Both the position numbers and the translations under genes were made by a program. The notes below the pieces were generated by a model that made no database searches, was not told the DNA's origin, and saw only the letters and a list, made by a program, of their open reading frames with translations. A DNA stretch of 64,000 bases from Primulina eburnea (Eukaryota; Streptophyta; Magnoliopsida; Lamiales; Gesneriaceae): assembly GCF_022965805.1 (NCBI RefSeq), contig NC_133105.1, positions 5,704,001 through 5,768,000 on the forward strand, given 5' to 3'. Each line of letters begins with the position of its first letter. Position 1 is the stretch's first letter. Below, one piece after another: positions 47,399 through 59,295 of this stretch.

Positions 47399-48335
47399 TT
47401 ACTATGTGTTGAAACCATGGAGTGTAATGTGTTTTTTTTCCTTTGCAATGAGTTTTTTATAGATATTCTCTTTCCTCTCACTTTTTCTTTCCCTTTAATA
47501 TAAAATGAAAAGAACCCAAGTTATTGGTCTGTGTTTGAAAGCTACTTTTGGACTGAAACGATTGTTTATGAGTACCTTCAATATTTGCCACGCCCGTCAC
47601 CATCAATTCTCTGTATCAAGATCTAATAATTTAGGGGACAATCAAGTGTTAGATTCTTGTTCCATTCAAGCTTAGACTAGCCATTGGCGTTATTTGATGT
47701 TAACTTAGCTTCAGCCAAGGTTCTCGATAGGGGATTGACGTGTTATTCCAATTTAAGCCTGGCCTGGCAAAAAACAAATGCAGGTGATCCGATGAAGTGC
47801 ATATTTCTGATAGGGAAGAGGCCTAGTGCAATGAATGGAAGATCGGACAAGATGCGGAACAAGGTTTCAGATGCTTCAAGCATTTAGGTGGTCTAAGAAC
47901 TAAGACACCGCCATGATAAATATGAAGGCCTATGAGATGATCAAGATTCAGGTTATGATAAATATGAAGGCCTATGAGATGATCAAGATTCAGGTTATCC
48001 GAGGAGAGGTTGACGCAAGTTGTGATGAGGTTGGGATGGGTAAAACATTTTGGCAAGGTGGGTGAGATCCCCACACCCTACGCTATCTCCATCTTTGCGT
48101 TTGTGTTGGTATTGCATAATTTTTTCTATAAAGATTAGAATATGTTTCCAAACAAACTTCCATTTTCAACTACCCAATACTTAGCCTACTGGTGCAAGAA
48201 TCTCCAGTACAAAACTTAGGAACAAAGTAAGGCAATGAACCTTTTCCATTCAATTGCCCGATGATATTCTTAACATGACCAAGATTTAAGATCACAGACA
48301 AAGAATTCTACAAGAAGTTTATCCCTGAAATCAAC
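47399..48335. other. Spacer between TLP and CBSX3
   Basis: It begins with TLP 3' UTR. The middle (47640-48100) is moderately GC-rich with short open frames on both strands but no recognisable product, and contains a 42-bp tandem duplication. The last 250 bp should be CBSX3 promoter and leader. Confidence 0.45.
47913..47996 (+). repeat. 42-bp perfect tandem duplication
   Basis: The unit ATGATAAATATGAAGGCCTA...GATTCAGGTT occurs at 47913-47954 and again at 47955-47996 without a difference I can see, so it is probably recent. Confidence 0.85.
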
Positions 48336-49505
48336 ATGCAGCGTCTCATTCGTGCCATTAGATCTTGCTGTGAATCTACAAAAATCTTGAAAACAGAAAA
48401 TCTGCACATGGGGAACGCACCCGAGCTGATAAATGTTTTATCACAATGTGGGCTCATCGCGTCATCTCAGTTGTCTCCCAGAAAGAAGAATGATAAATGT
48501 TTTAATGGGGTAATGTTGGCAAAATCCCACACCATACCAGAGAAAGGGTTACAGAATACAACAGTTGCTGAAGTACTAATGACGAAGGGAGAAGGAAAGG
48601 TCGAATCTTGGCTGTGGTGTCGCACAGATGACACCGTGTATGATGCTGTGAAACATGTGAGTTTCTATAACTTGAAAACTACCACAGATTATAGGCGCTA
48701 TGTTTAGTTTTTACTACATATAAAAAATATGACACTTTTAATGTCCGTCAGATGGCGAAAAATAATGTAGGATCTTTGGTTGTTCTGAAGCCCGGAGAAC
48801 AACAGACGATTGCGGGGATTTTGACAGAGAGAGGTTCTGTATTTACAGATTCTTCATACACGTTTGTTATTACAATAAATGAATCCTTCAGTTAAAGAGA
48901 TTCGGTGGTGGATGGATCATTTAAAGATTCTGTGGATCCCATAACATAATCTTAATTACCGAAAAGCTTGATTTCTTGTATTAGCCCACCAAAAGTTCTG
49001 TCTTGAACAAAAACCTAATTTAAGTTTGTCTAAACAGATTATCTGCTGAAGATGATTGTACAGGACAGGTCCTCTAAACACACACAAGTAAAAGATATCA
49101 TGACTAATCAGGTTGGTGTTATTTTCGAGTACAGATATAATGACATACTGTGATCTCTTTTAGCTAATACTTTGTCGATTTTTGATCCCCTCAACAGGAC
49201 AAGCTTATATCAGTTACATCAGATACAGGCATTCTCAATGCGATGCAGGTCATGACAGGCAAGTGCTAAGTCAGGAAAAAAACACACATGAACTGGTTAG
49301 TTACTACACACACTACATAGTCGTTCTGTAATAAAAAGCGGGATGTTTGTGTTTATTTATAGAGAACCATATAAGGCACATCCCGGTGATAGATGGGAAG
49401 CTGGTAGGCATGATCTCGATCGTGGATGTCGTTCGAGCAGTGGTGGAGCAGCAGGGAGGCGAGGTGAGGCGATTGAATGAGTTTATCCAGGGAGAATACT
49501 ATTAG
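48336..49505 (+). CDS. CBSX3: CBS domain-containing protein CBSX3-like, mitochondrial
   Basis: CBSX3 is a small mitochondrial protein with a pair of CBS domains that bind adenosyl ligands and regulate thioredoxin-o and hence redox state. Five exons: 48336-48656, 48752-48833, 49038-49111, 49198-49258 and 49363-49505, giving 226 residues. The N-terminal 80 residues are basic and Ser-rich with few acids (MQRLIRAIRSCC), fitting a mitochondrial presequence. The first CBS unit runs TVAEVLMTKG, WLWCRTDDTVYDAVKHMAK, GSLVVLKPGEQQTIAGILTE, RDYLLKMIVQDRSSK. The second is VKDIMTNQDKLISVTSD, MQVMTENHIRHIPVIDGKLV, GMISIVDVVRAVV. It ends RRLNEFIQGEYY. Intron 4 has a GC donor in the classic context ACAG/GCAAGT (49259-49260) with an AG acceptor. 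It follows the TLP gene in the same direction at 937 bp. Confidence 0.94.
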
Positions 49506-49929
49506 AGTTTGATGAACATTTGAGCCATTGAGAATTAATCTATTGTAACATTATAAAAATGCTATGTGATAGTCATTGCATACAATGAAGAGGATGGAAC
49601 ATACATCAAAATCATCCAAAGAATGTGGATAATTTGTTGCAATTAAATCGAGGTCGAATCTCCAGAGCATGTCTGTCTCTTAAAACTCATGTGTCTATCT
49701 CCTTTATCTTTTGGAACATTTCATCTCTATGTGGAAATCATTTGCACAAGGCTAAAACTTATTACCCTTTAATTCAAAGATTCTAGCCAATATCTGGTCC
49801 CCAAGCTTTACTGTGCTTCCTCATGATTGAGCCAAGGATATGGAGCTAGTATCCTCCACTACTCGAAAGCTAGCGAATGGATCACATTATTGGTCCCAAA
49901 TGTGGGGAGACAATACAGTAATATGAACA

Positions 49930-50046
49930 CAAAAACTTTTGTGAGACGATCTCACAGATCAATTTCGTCGGTCGAATATTTTATTTGTGTCATCCATGAA
50001 AAAATATTACTTTTTATTGTGAATATCGGTATGGTTGACTGACCGA
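49930..50046 (-). repeat. 180-bp GTCTCAC-type element, copy I (truncated)
   Basis: It reads AAAAACTTTTGTGAGACGAT, TGTCATCCATGAAAAAATAT and TTATTGTGAATATCGGTATG and stops before the right inverted block. Confidence 0.6.
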
Positions 50047-51485
50047 CAATTTCGGTTGGGAATAAATCTAGCAAGCGGACTAGGTCAAGTTATAGTAAAT
50101 GGATGACGAATCCAAGTATCGATTCACATGGACTAATATTTAATTACTAGAATTTATATCACTTAACTTAAGCTATACAACATAAATATAAAGATGATAT
50201 ATGGATTATTAGTCTAAACTATTAAATAAAATAATTGTAATAAAAAACGAGAGATTCAAATATCAATGAGGAATTCAAATTCAAATAAATAACTAAGACA
50301 CACAACGGTACCAAACTCAACTATGTTAACACGTATTAAGATTCAATCAATTATTTAATTCTTGGCAATCACGATGAAATCTCCAATTTAATTTATTAAA
50401 CGATTCCTCGAGTTAATAAACATATTTAAATACAACAATCTAATTATTTCTAATTGAATTTAATTATATCTAAACGCATTAAATCTTCGTAGAATTTCAG
50501 TTTTCATCTAAAAAATCGCACATTGAAATCGAATACTATTTCTAGTCAGTTTAACGTTGTGTTGATGACTTCTTTGTTGCTATATTAACCAATCATCTTT
50601 CGATTCATGATTAATCAACAAACATGTAAATAGTTGATCAGGCTATTAACAAGAAATATTAAACCAACATTAATCAATAATTAAATTCAAGAAAAATAAC
50701 ATGTTTGAAAATAAACCAATTATCAAACAAAGTGTTGTTTGGCCCTATCATGGTCTTAGTCTAAAGAGAATTATTCCGTCAAATCAAAATAAAGGTGAAA
50801 ACACATATTTAAGTTCATAGAAGAAAACAAAGTTAAGAATGAGTGAAATAAATTCTCAGTGAGTTGTGGTGTGTGTTGAGGAAATCCTGATGCTTCTATC
50901 TTTGTCTTCCTCTCTGTTGATGTCTTAATTTTAGACTTATGTTCACTTCTTCCACGTAGTACTCTGCCCTCCTCTTTCTGCTATGTTTTGCTCTTACTTC
51001 CCTCTACTTTCTTTCCTCTCTTCTACCTCTCTCTTATTTTCTCTCACTGTTCACGTCTCTGTCTTCTCTCCTCTCCTGTTACTTCTCTTCTGCGCTGGTT
51101 TTCCTTTTCTCTTTTTGCGCCTCTCATTTTCCCCCTCCCACTCTTCTTTTATCGTTCTAAATGAACATATCTTTCAAATCTTTTTAAGCTCATGTCAAGT
51201 AAAAAAAGTGTATATAAGATATTTATCAAGATTTACATAAATTTTTTCAAAATTTTTTAATATTATCAATGAATAAAATATAAAAATATTTTATTTTCTT
51301 TCTTTTGATATTTTGTTTCCTTTAAAGTCTATTAAATTTATCTTATCTCTCAATTTAATCACTTTCATTTTATTCAATACAATATTATTCAAATAACCAC
51401 ATAATAGCGATAAAAATTTTAGATAAGAACAAATATTATAAAATCAAATCCCTAAAATCTTTGTAAGATTTGGCCTTATCTTTGA

Positions 51486-51530
51486 CTCGTCTCACAGATA
51501 AAGATTCGTGAAACCGCCTCACAAGAGACC
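51486..51530 (-). repeat. 180-bp GTCTCAC-type element, copy J (end fragment)
   Basis: Only the right end remains: ACTCGTCTCACAGATAAAGA, TTCGTGAAACCGCCTCAC and AAGAGACCTAC. Confidence 0.5.
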
Positions 51531-52061
51531 TACACTGATATGAAAATAAAGTCAAAATTTATTATGATATTGTTGTTAGTTGCAACTCTCTCAATAATAC
51601 AAGGCTAAGATAACATTATCCTCTCTTCATAGCTGGAGAAATTAGCCCAAATTACATTAAAATAGGATTTTCAATGTTTTGGTATGAATGAAATTTGAAA
51701 TTTTTTGTGATAGTATTCGTTGAGATGAAATAATTGTTTATGTCAATATGTATCATCTGAGATGATGTACGATTTATAAATGGATTAATATCCAACAATA
51801 TTTATTATTATTATCATTATTACTTCGTGTATTAATATTAAAATTAGCATTACAATTGTTATTAATAATAATTTTATTATAATCATACTATTATTACATG
51901 AATAATAATATAATTATCATTTCATAGTGTTATAACTTATGCATTTTTGGTAATTATCACGAGGAAAAGATTTTATAATACCAAACACATCAACAATGAT
52001 AAGATTAATTATTTTATTTTATTCAAACACTTTCAACAATTTATTTTTAATGTTGATGCAA

Positions 52062-52599
52062 TAATCTACTGGACGCCGCCTATAGAAAACCACTGGAAAT
52101 TGAATGTTGATGCATGTTTCAATCTTAACTCTCAATCATTCGCCATTGCAGGTATTGTTAGGGGGTCTAACGGGGAGGTCATCCTGGCTTTTGGTCGACT
52201 GATCAACCAACCACCGTCAGTACTTGGGGCAGAGCTTCTAGCTATCAAATATGGAATTCTAGAACTCAAAGAACAGAATCTCACTTCGGTAACCATAGAA
52301 ACTGACTCCCTTCTCTCAAAGCAAGCAGTCTTTGGTGAGGAGGATTACCTAGTTATGAAGGAATATAGATTTCTGAAATCAAAGAGATGATGAAAAGCGT
52401 AACAGTGGATAATCTTGTCCATGTTAGAAGATCGGCTAATGTAATTGATAACGCGTTGGCTTCTTTTTCTTCTTCCTTCTCCTACACCATTTAGTTGGGT
52501 GAACGGTGAGTTTCCAACTTGGTTGACTAAGCTTGTAAACTCGTAAACATTTCTCTCCTTCAATTTGAATAAATTACAAGCTCTTATCAAAAAAAAAAA
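52062..52599 (+). mobile_element. 5'-truncated LINE fragment with RNase H domain
   Basis: The frame 52062-52390 reads WTPPIENHWKLNVDACFN, IAGIVRGSNGEVILAFGR, GAELLAIKYGILELKEQN and IETDSLLSKQAV, the plant LINE RNase H. After a stop the remainder (RRSANVIDN, then NGEFPTWLTKLVNS in other frames) continues to an A-tail at 52589-52599. It resembles the copy at 29853-30475 in its C-terminal signature (GEFPTWLTKLV against GDFPLWLIHLV). Confidence 0.85.
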
Positions 52600-54836
52600 T
52601 CTTGATAGACATTCCAGACTTATAATTTTCTATTTATTATTGTTAAAATTATTATGTTTAAATCACTATTATTTTTGTATTACATATATAATCAAACAAT
52701 AAAATTCTTACACGTATCTCGAATTTTACAAAAAAAATAATAATAGAACTTTGGTTGAATCAAATTAAATATCAACAATTATCTAAAATCATAATATATA
52801 ATTTGATTTTTTTATATCATATATTATCTCGATTATTAATTAGACACAGGTGTTATCTTAATCAATTCATTAAGTATTTGAAATTTGAACAAGAAATAAA
52901 ATTATTTTTTAATTCATATTTTTTTTTCGGAAAAAAATTATCGAGTTATCTTTATTTATTGAACATATTCACCTTTTTTTCTTATTTAGAAATAAATTAA
53001 ATTTTTGTGATTTTTAGTTATTTTATTTTATCGGTAACCAAATCGAGATTACACAATATTATATACATTATTTAATTTATTCTTGAAGTCAGTATTATAA
53101 AATCACGAAATATTCATACAAAATAAATAAAATATTATGATTTTACTAATATAAGCATGACTATAATTTTGAATAAACTATATTATTATTGAAAATTATG
53201 TTATTACTATGGTAATAAAAATATCTAATTACATAAACTGATAAAATTAAAATCTTAAAAATTTTGTACTATGTCAATATTTATGCAATTCATTTGAAAG
53301 GAGTAATTGCCTTGTTTGACTTAGGACACTAGCGGAGAAATCCTAACTGCTGGAAATTACGATTCTTGAGGAAAAAAATATAATTTCCGTGGGGAAAGGG
53401 GGCAGCCTATTTGCGAAACTTTTCATGGAAAGAGATGGAATTTAGATCATAAAGATTCTAAAACATCAAAAACGGGTTTCCTATTTTGGTATAGATTCTT
53501 TGGAAGCATGTAACCCTAATGTTACCTTATAATGTCCCTCCTTTAAAGAAACTATATGAGCAAGATGTCGAGCCCCGTGATCTATGGAGGAGGAGTTTGT
53601 TATAATTGAATTTAGATAGTCTAAGACTTTGATGTCAAACGAGTTAATAAAAAACATGTCAAAATTAAACGGAGTAAGTTAGGATACTAGATTACCTGGT
53701 TAAAAATTATTTTGTTAATTCGGGCGTCGTGATTGTTTTGAAATGAAAAAAAAAATGAAATAGTTTCTTTTTGAATGCTGTTTTTTTCCCCCAAAGAAAA
53801 CTTGAAGTAGAAAAACCAAAAGTAATAATGGAACTTATAAAGTTAATAATTTCTTCTATTTTGTAAAGGAATTTTTTTCTTAGAAAACAATTAGCGAGTT
53901 CTAAAATACACCAATCAAAGCTTTTCTTGATTTTTTTTTCTAATAAAAATAAAATTGATTCCTAATTTTAAAAGACAGCAAGGTCAAAATTCAAGAACAC
54001 CAGGAAGTGGGAATCAATCTGGCCATGTAGTAAAAGTAATGCTGATGAAATTAGAAGATTTGGTATATATGATAAGGAATCAAATTCCAATCCAATGGAA
54101 GGACTGAAAATAGTTAGGCATAAAGATTTAGGTAAATTTGATTCCGAGGATACATTATCCTATCTTAATTTTTGGCCACGAAATTTGAATAATCGAAGGG
54201 ACAACATTGTGAAACAATATCTCCAGTACACTGTCCACTCTGCTTTTGTACGGTAAATCTGGTTTTTAACTTGATATTTTTTTTCAATATTTGTGTGAGT
54301 CGAATTTTAATTAGTCAAGTAAATCGCATTTTGACAAAATCTTTACAACAAGCTCTTCCGATAAAGTATTGATAAGAGAAATCGAGCTCATAATCATTGA
54401 TCAAACGATCACTTACTCACCAAATTGAATACCCGTATGGGCTTGAACTTGTCATCTTGCTTGAGCTCAAATGTTTTTCTAAACAAACACAATTAGGAGT
54501 CTCGAACACGAGATTTGTATACTATTTTATATATTCGATGTCATTTGAGCTGAATTTAAATGGCGCTCGAGCCTTAATTAGGTTCGAGCTGCTTGAGGTT
54601 TCATCTCTCAAACTCTACTATTATTACTGAGTACTCGGGCTTGAGTGATAATATTTTTTAGTTTTTGAAAACAGTTTACTATTTGTTCTTATTTATCATG
54701 AATTTAAATAATTTAATATCAACAATATAAAATTTAAAGAGTTTTTTTTTTTATTATATGCAGCTTAACTTTAATTTTTCTTTCTTTCATTTGGTTTTCT
54801 TTTTTTTTTTTGTAAGTGAAGATCCCATCTTTGTGG
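52600..54836. other. AT-rich intergenic region
   Basis: No gene is supported. From 53330 to 54260 base composition is slightly higher, with no coherent reading frame. At 54380-54640 several copies of GAGCT/CTCGAG words occur (for example GGTTCGAGCTGCTTGAGG), perhaps an old repeat. Confidence 0.45.
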
Positions 54837-55018
54837 CAAAAACTTGAGTGAGACGGTCTCACGGGTCGTATTTTGTGAGACATGTCTCTTATTTAGATCA
54901 TTCATGAAAAAATATTATTTTTTATGCTAAAAATAATATTTTTTTATTGTGAATATTGGTAGGGTTGACCCGTTTCACATATAAAAATTCGTGAGACCGT
55001 CTCACAAAAAACTTACTC
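54837..55018 (-). repeat. 180-bp GTCTCAC-type element, copy K
   Basis: A full-length copy: CAAAAACTTGAGTGAGACGG, TTTTGTGAGACATGTCTCTT, the ATTTTTTATGCTAAAAATAA core, TTGACCCGTTTCACA and CGTGAGACCGTCTCAC, ending ACTTACTC. It lies 280 bp upstream of the RADIALIS-like gene's TATA box. Confidence 0.75.
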
Positions 55019-55296
55019 TATATATGTAATAAGGGCATCTAACCGAACAAGTAGGACTTCAGATTGGGGGATCCAATCCCACCAGCTATCGAAAATTCCA
55101 TTTGGTAATCCACTTGTTCATGATGCTACCATTTTCATTTTATATTATATACTATATTATCATCAAATGGATAAAAAGACGATGAAAATGACGTTTCAAT
55201 GAATTCACCAAATCTCTTCAAATTGTGACCTCTTTTTTTACTTCTCCAAAAGTCAACAACTTGTAGTCTTGTGCCACTCCACCACCTTCTCCTCTC

Positions 55297-55304
55297 TATA
55301 TAAG
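55297..55304 (+). promoter_or_regulatory. TATA box of the RADIALIS-like gene
   Basis: CTCTATATAAGCAC after a pyrimidine-rich stretch, 68-75 bp before the start codon, is an ideal plant TATA box. The transcript should start near 55328. Confidence 0.7.
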
Positions 55305-55371
55305 CACTCCCTACTCAAACAAATCTTTGAACCAACACACATTCCCATCATTCCTAATAACATCGAGCTCC

Positions 55372-55654
55372 ATGACCAGCTCGTCGTCGCGCTGCTCGAC
55401 ATGGACGCCAAGACAAAACAAGCAATTCGAGGATGCTTTAGCTCAGTACGACAAAGACACGCCGGATCGATGGCACAACATCGCGAGGGCCGTCAACGGG
55501 AAATCAGCGGAGGAAGTGAAGAGACATTACGAAGCTCTAGTCAAAGACATCATGCACATTGAAACTGATCAAGTCCCTATACCCAACTACAGGCCTATTT
55601 CAAGCAATCCCAGAGGATATGGCAATGAGCATAGGTAATGTTGGAAGCAGTCAT

Positions 55655-55686
<32 letters not shown>

Positions 55687-56230
55687 TTAAGAATTCTTGC
55701 GTTAATGTTCCATTTCTTGTGCTTGAAGTCAAGACAAGATGGAAGAACATAAAATGATAAAAAAATGTAATATTCACGTACAATTTAGTTAACTTGAAGT
55801 CATCTTTTTTTAAAAAAAAAAAAAAATTAAAAGAAATCCCACATTAAACAAATGTATATTTGTTTTAGATCGTAGCACATGGTCTTTTCTTGATCCTAAA
55901 CTAGCTTATTTTAAGGAAAATCTTGTAGATAGGGATAGATCATCACATGCTACAACTATTTTCTAAAATCATAATTCTACAAACCAAATCCTAAAATATT
56001 TATTAATCTTTATAATATGTAATTCGTTACAATAATGAAGTTTAATTATGCTATGCTTCATGTTACATCATCTAGTTATTTGACTAAATTTTATTACGTC
56101 TCCTGTTCTCTAAGCATATTCCAAAATAATACATTATAAGTCCCCGAATCATATATATATATATATATATATATACCTGACCAATTAATTTCTTGATTTT
56201 GATAGGTTTTTGAAGAATCTGAAGCTTTAG
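55372..56230 (+). CDS. RL: RADIALIS-like SANT/MYB-related protein
   Basis: RADIALIS-like proteins are small single-MYB (SANT) nuclear proteins; snapdragon RADIALIS sets floral asymmetry and others act in early development, partly by binding partner MYBs. Exon 1 is 55372-55634. It encodes a Ser-rich start, then the SANT domain at about residues 10-60 ([50 protein letters not shown]) and the linker VPIPNYR. The frame can be read to a stop at 55638, but a donor (CATAG/GTAATG) lies just before it. An acceptor at 56205 joins a 25-bp exon 56206-56230 encoding FLKNLKL and a stop, matching the family's usual RFRNLKL-like end. The spliced product has 95 residues. The start at 55372 is the first ATG after the TATA box. 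Confidence 0.92.
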
Positions 56231-57780
56231 TGAAACTAAATACTTCATGATTTACCATTAGAGAATGATAAATAAGAAAGCAGATGCAAGCACGTCCGAC
56301 GTCGACCTTCAAATTAAAGAGATGTCTCCATATAATCCCAGAAAAATATATGTATTTTTATCGAAAATTAGCTTCAAGAAAAATTTAAAAATATATTAAT
56401 GTTCGACGACGTATATTATTGTATTGAAACATCGTCCGAGTATCATATTTATCAGTAAAAACGTGGCTTATATATAATTAATATATGTTTCTGATCCTAT
56501 TTTTCACTTAATACACCAAACGTAATTGCATGTTTTATTATTCGTTTCATAGCATTGCCAAATTGAAATTAATTATAGTCACTAAATAAATTTCCTTGTA
56601 GTGTCAAATTTATAATTACACTATTTATTTAGTTAATCTAATTAAATATTTTTAAAATCTTTAAAAATTAAAATTTAAAAGTTATAATTAAGAATATAAA
56701 GCATGCACCTTCTAAGAATTTTTTTTTAAAAAAAACAAATATTATGGCTACCTAAAATAAATATTTTTTATCCGTGGAGTTTCCCATCCATTCAAAGGAA
56801 CTTCGTAATCAATTTTTCCTCGAATCCCTTTGATCTGGCCTGTCTCAAAATCAAACCTCTATTAATTCTTTTCACGAAAAGGATTTTACGTTAAAAAAAA
56901 GGGGGGGGGGGGGGGGGGTGGGTGGATGATCGACATTTGAATAGTGAATTCACTCAGTGACATCATAAATTATTAATTCATCGATTAATTGATATCTTTA
57001 AATGAAAAAAATATATATAAATGACCCTAATGCTATCTAGGATTTTCAATTTTGGAAATACATAATGCTAGGATTTTGTAGAAGTTAAATTGTTACTCTT
57101 TTAAAATAAAAGGAAAAGAAAGAGAAGAAAAAGAAGACTAGTTCGCGTTGAGTTAAAGTAGAATTTGCACAGCTTTTCAACCCAATTACTAGTGCGTGCC
57201 GGCCCTTTTGTGAGTGGCCCATTAGGATATACAGACGTCAAATCAAATTTTATAAATAACCTTTGTGATCGTTAACTTTTAATCTTAATTATGTCGTTTT
57301 AGCGAATAATATAACTGATAGTAATAATATAATATCATTCTTTTAAATTGCAATATCTTAAATGTAATTTTTCGATCACACTATTAGTAGGATAATTATA
57401 TACTGTTTCATAGCGATCAACATCTCCATAATTTCATTCTCTCTAATACATGATAATCGTATACGTAACATTGACTCTGATACGAATTGTATGATCAAAC
57501 ATTTATTGTTTTACTAAAAATTATAGTCGTTAATAACGATGCAACTCATAACTTTTAAATCGTAAATCAGTTCAAACTGTCATGTTTAGGTCGGTTTTCT
57601 TTTCTGATAGCGATAGTAACCACTTTTAAAATTGAATTCCTGTATAATTATCATTACTGTATTATTTATCTGTATAAAAATGCCATAAACTTAAATATTT
57701 TAAGCTTGAAGCAACAATATAAAACGCTGGCAATCAAATCTCAGAGGTAAATATATATACTAATTAATCCCCTTGGATGC
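56231..57780. other. AT-rich intergenic region with a G18 tract
   Basis: No gene is supported. It includes a run of 18 G at 56901-56918 followed by TGGGTGG, and further AT-rich sequence. The (AT)n run at 56150-56174 lies in the preceding RADIALIS-like intron. Confidence 0.5.
56901..56925 (+). repeat. Poly(G) tract of 18 followed by TGGGTGG
   Basis: Eight A bases run straight into 18 G bases, then TGGGTGG. Such a run can form a G-quadruplex, and is also prone to length error in sequencing. Confidence 0.85.
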
Positions 57781-58855
57781 ATTGATACAACATTTTGGAA
57801 ATGGGATAATAGAGGTAAATACACAATAAAGTCGGATTATCATGTAGAAATGAGAACTTTTGAGTCACACCCAAATTAATCTGTATATTCTCTTCAAAGT
57901 TGGTGGAAATCTATCTGGAGTTTGAAAATTCCATCCAAATTAAAAATATTTATCTGGAGAGCAGCCTTCGATCATATTCCTATAGAACTCAACTTAGCAT
58001 ACCATCATGTCCCCACGACAGGTATTTGCTTTATGTGTAAGTTGAGTTTGGCCTCTACTTGTCACTCATTATTTTTCTGGTAAAAAAGTCAATCTTGTTG
58101 GAAGGAAGGACCATTTTGGATTTGTTGTGGGTACTGATGATTTAAATCATTTTTGTGTCTTATCTTGGGCTGTTTGGGTCGATATTTGTCGTAGAAAGCA
58201 TGATGTTGTTTTTCTCAATCAGCCTATTGTAGTTTCTTGGGCTTATATGCTGCAGGTTTCTGAGTAACAAGTTGCGCGCAAAGCCAAAACGCATGCTGTT
58301 AGAAATTTGGACAAGGTCGGAAATTCTATATGGTTCAAACCACAGGTTGGCCATTTTCGACTGGATGTAGATGCGGGATTTAATGCTCGAAAGGGAAGCC
58401 ATACGACTGGTGCATGCGATTATTCGGGATAGCCAAGGAAAAATTTCAGCTGCCATAGCAAATAAAATTTGGAATCCAGGATCTGTGCTAATTAACAGCG
58501 AGTTATCTGAGATTCTATCTGGTCTGAATTTTTGCATTACAAATAATTTTGCCAACGTTTGATCTCATTACAATCGGTCCGAGTGGTGACCTCTATTAAT
58601 GAATATCATGGTCATGATTTCTCTTTGATTGCTCGAATTCACTATATATCTTCTACAGAATTATGGTTTCATATATGGGGATCTAACATATGCGAAGACA
58701 AGCTAATATCGATGCTCATAGACTAGCTCAATTTTCTCATGCTTCTTCTACTTCTGTTTTTTGGATCAATGAGTGTTTCTCTTCTAATTTACAAGAAATT
58801 ATGCTAACAGACATTAGATTGTGATGAATTTTGTTTCTCGCGTGAAAAAAAAAAA
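57781..58855 (+). mobile_element. Decayed LINE fragment with zinc-knuckle and RNase H regions
   Basis: Plus-strand frames, broken by stops and shifts, read FWKWDNRGKYTIKSDYHVEM, SIWSLKIPSKLKIFIWRAAF and FMCKLSLASTCHSLFFW (reverse-transcriptase-associated zinc-binding region), then LSWAVWVDICRRKHDVV, and LDVDAGFNARKGSHTTGA and SQGKISAAIANKIWNPGS (RNase H). It ends in an A-tail at 58845-58855. Much of the zinc-binding region's end is missing. A minus-strand open frame here is a shadow. Confidence 0.8.
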
Positions 58856-59295
58856 GCGCTAGCAACTCTACCGCTTGTATGATTATAAATCGGGTGGATT
58901 CAATAAATAAGTTTTTTTTTCAAATAATATATATATAAATTATATTTTATATAATATCTTTTAAATATAACTTTCTGTCCATTAATTAAATATGTTTTTA
59001 ATGATCAACAAGCCATGACACGTCAAGGACTATGCATCATGATTGGGAAGTTTAATTGATTGTACTTAAGAAAATTAAACAACAATGAATTTGAACGGAA
59101 TAAACTCATGTTTACAAAATGTAATGTGGAATATTATAGTTTCTCCATGCACAATATAATTCAAGCAAAATCCTACACATCGATCCCACTTTTCAAAATT
59201 CATTTAAATTACATGCATCAAAGCTAATTAGCAAAATAAAATATGTCCCAACTCCAAAATAATCTCTAAATGTGGCAATAATTTGTATTATTTAA
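58856..59295. other. Spacer downstream of the ZF-HD gene
   Basis: AT-rich; the right part should be the ZF-HD 3' UTR. No other feature was seen. Confidence 0.5.

Larger units (their letters stand above)
49506..52060. other. AT-rich intergenic region
   Basis: No gene is supported. It holds partial 180-bp elements (copies I and J), a pyrimidine-rich stretch at 50880-51150 that gives open frames of low complexity, and (ATT)n-rich sequence at 51790-51920. Confidence 0.5.

Noticed and set aside
50983..51240. 85-codon frame rich in Ser, Leu and Phe
   Set aside because: It is a by-product of a pyrimidine-rich stretch; no domain or splice context.
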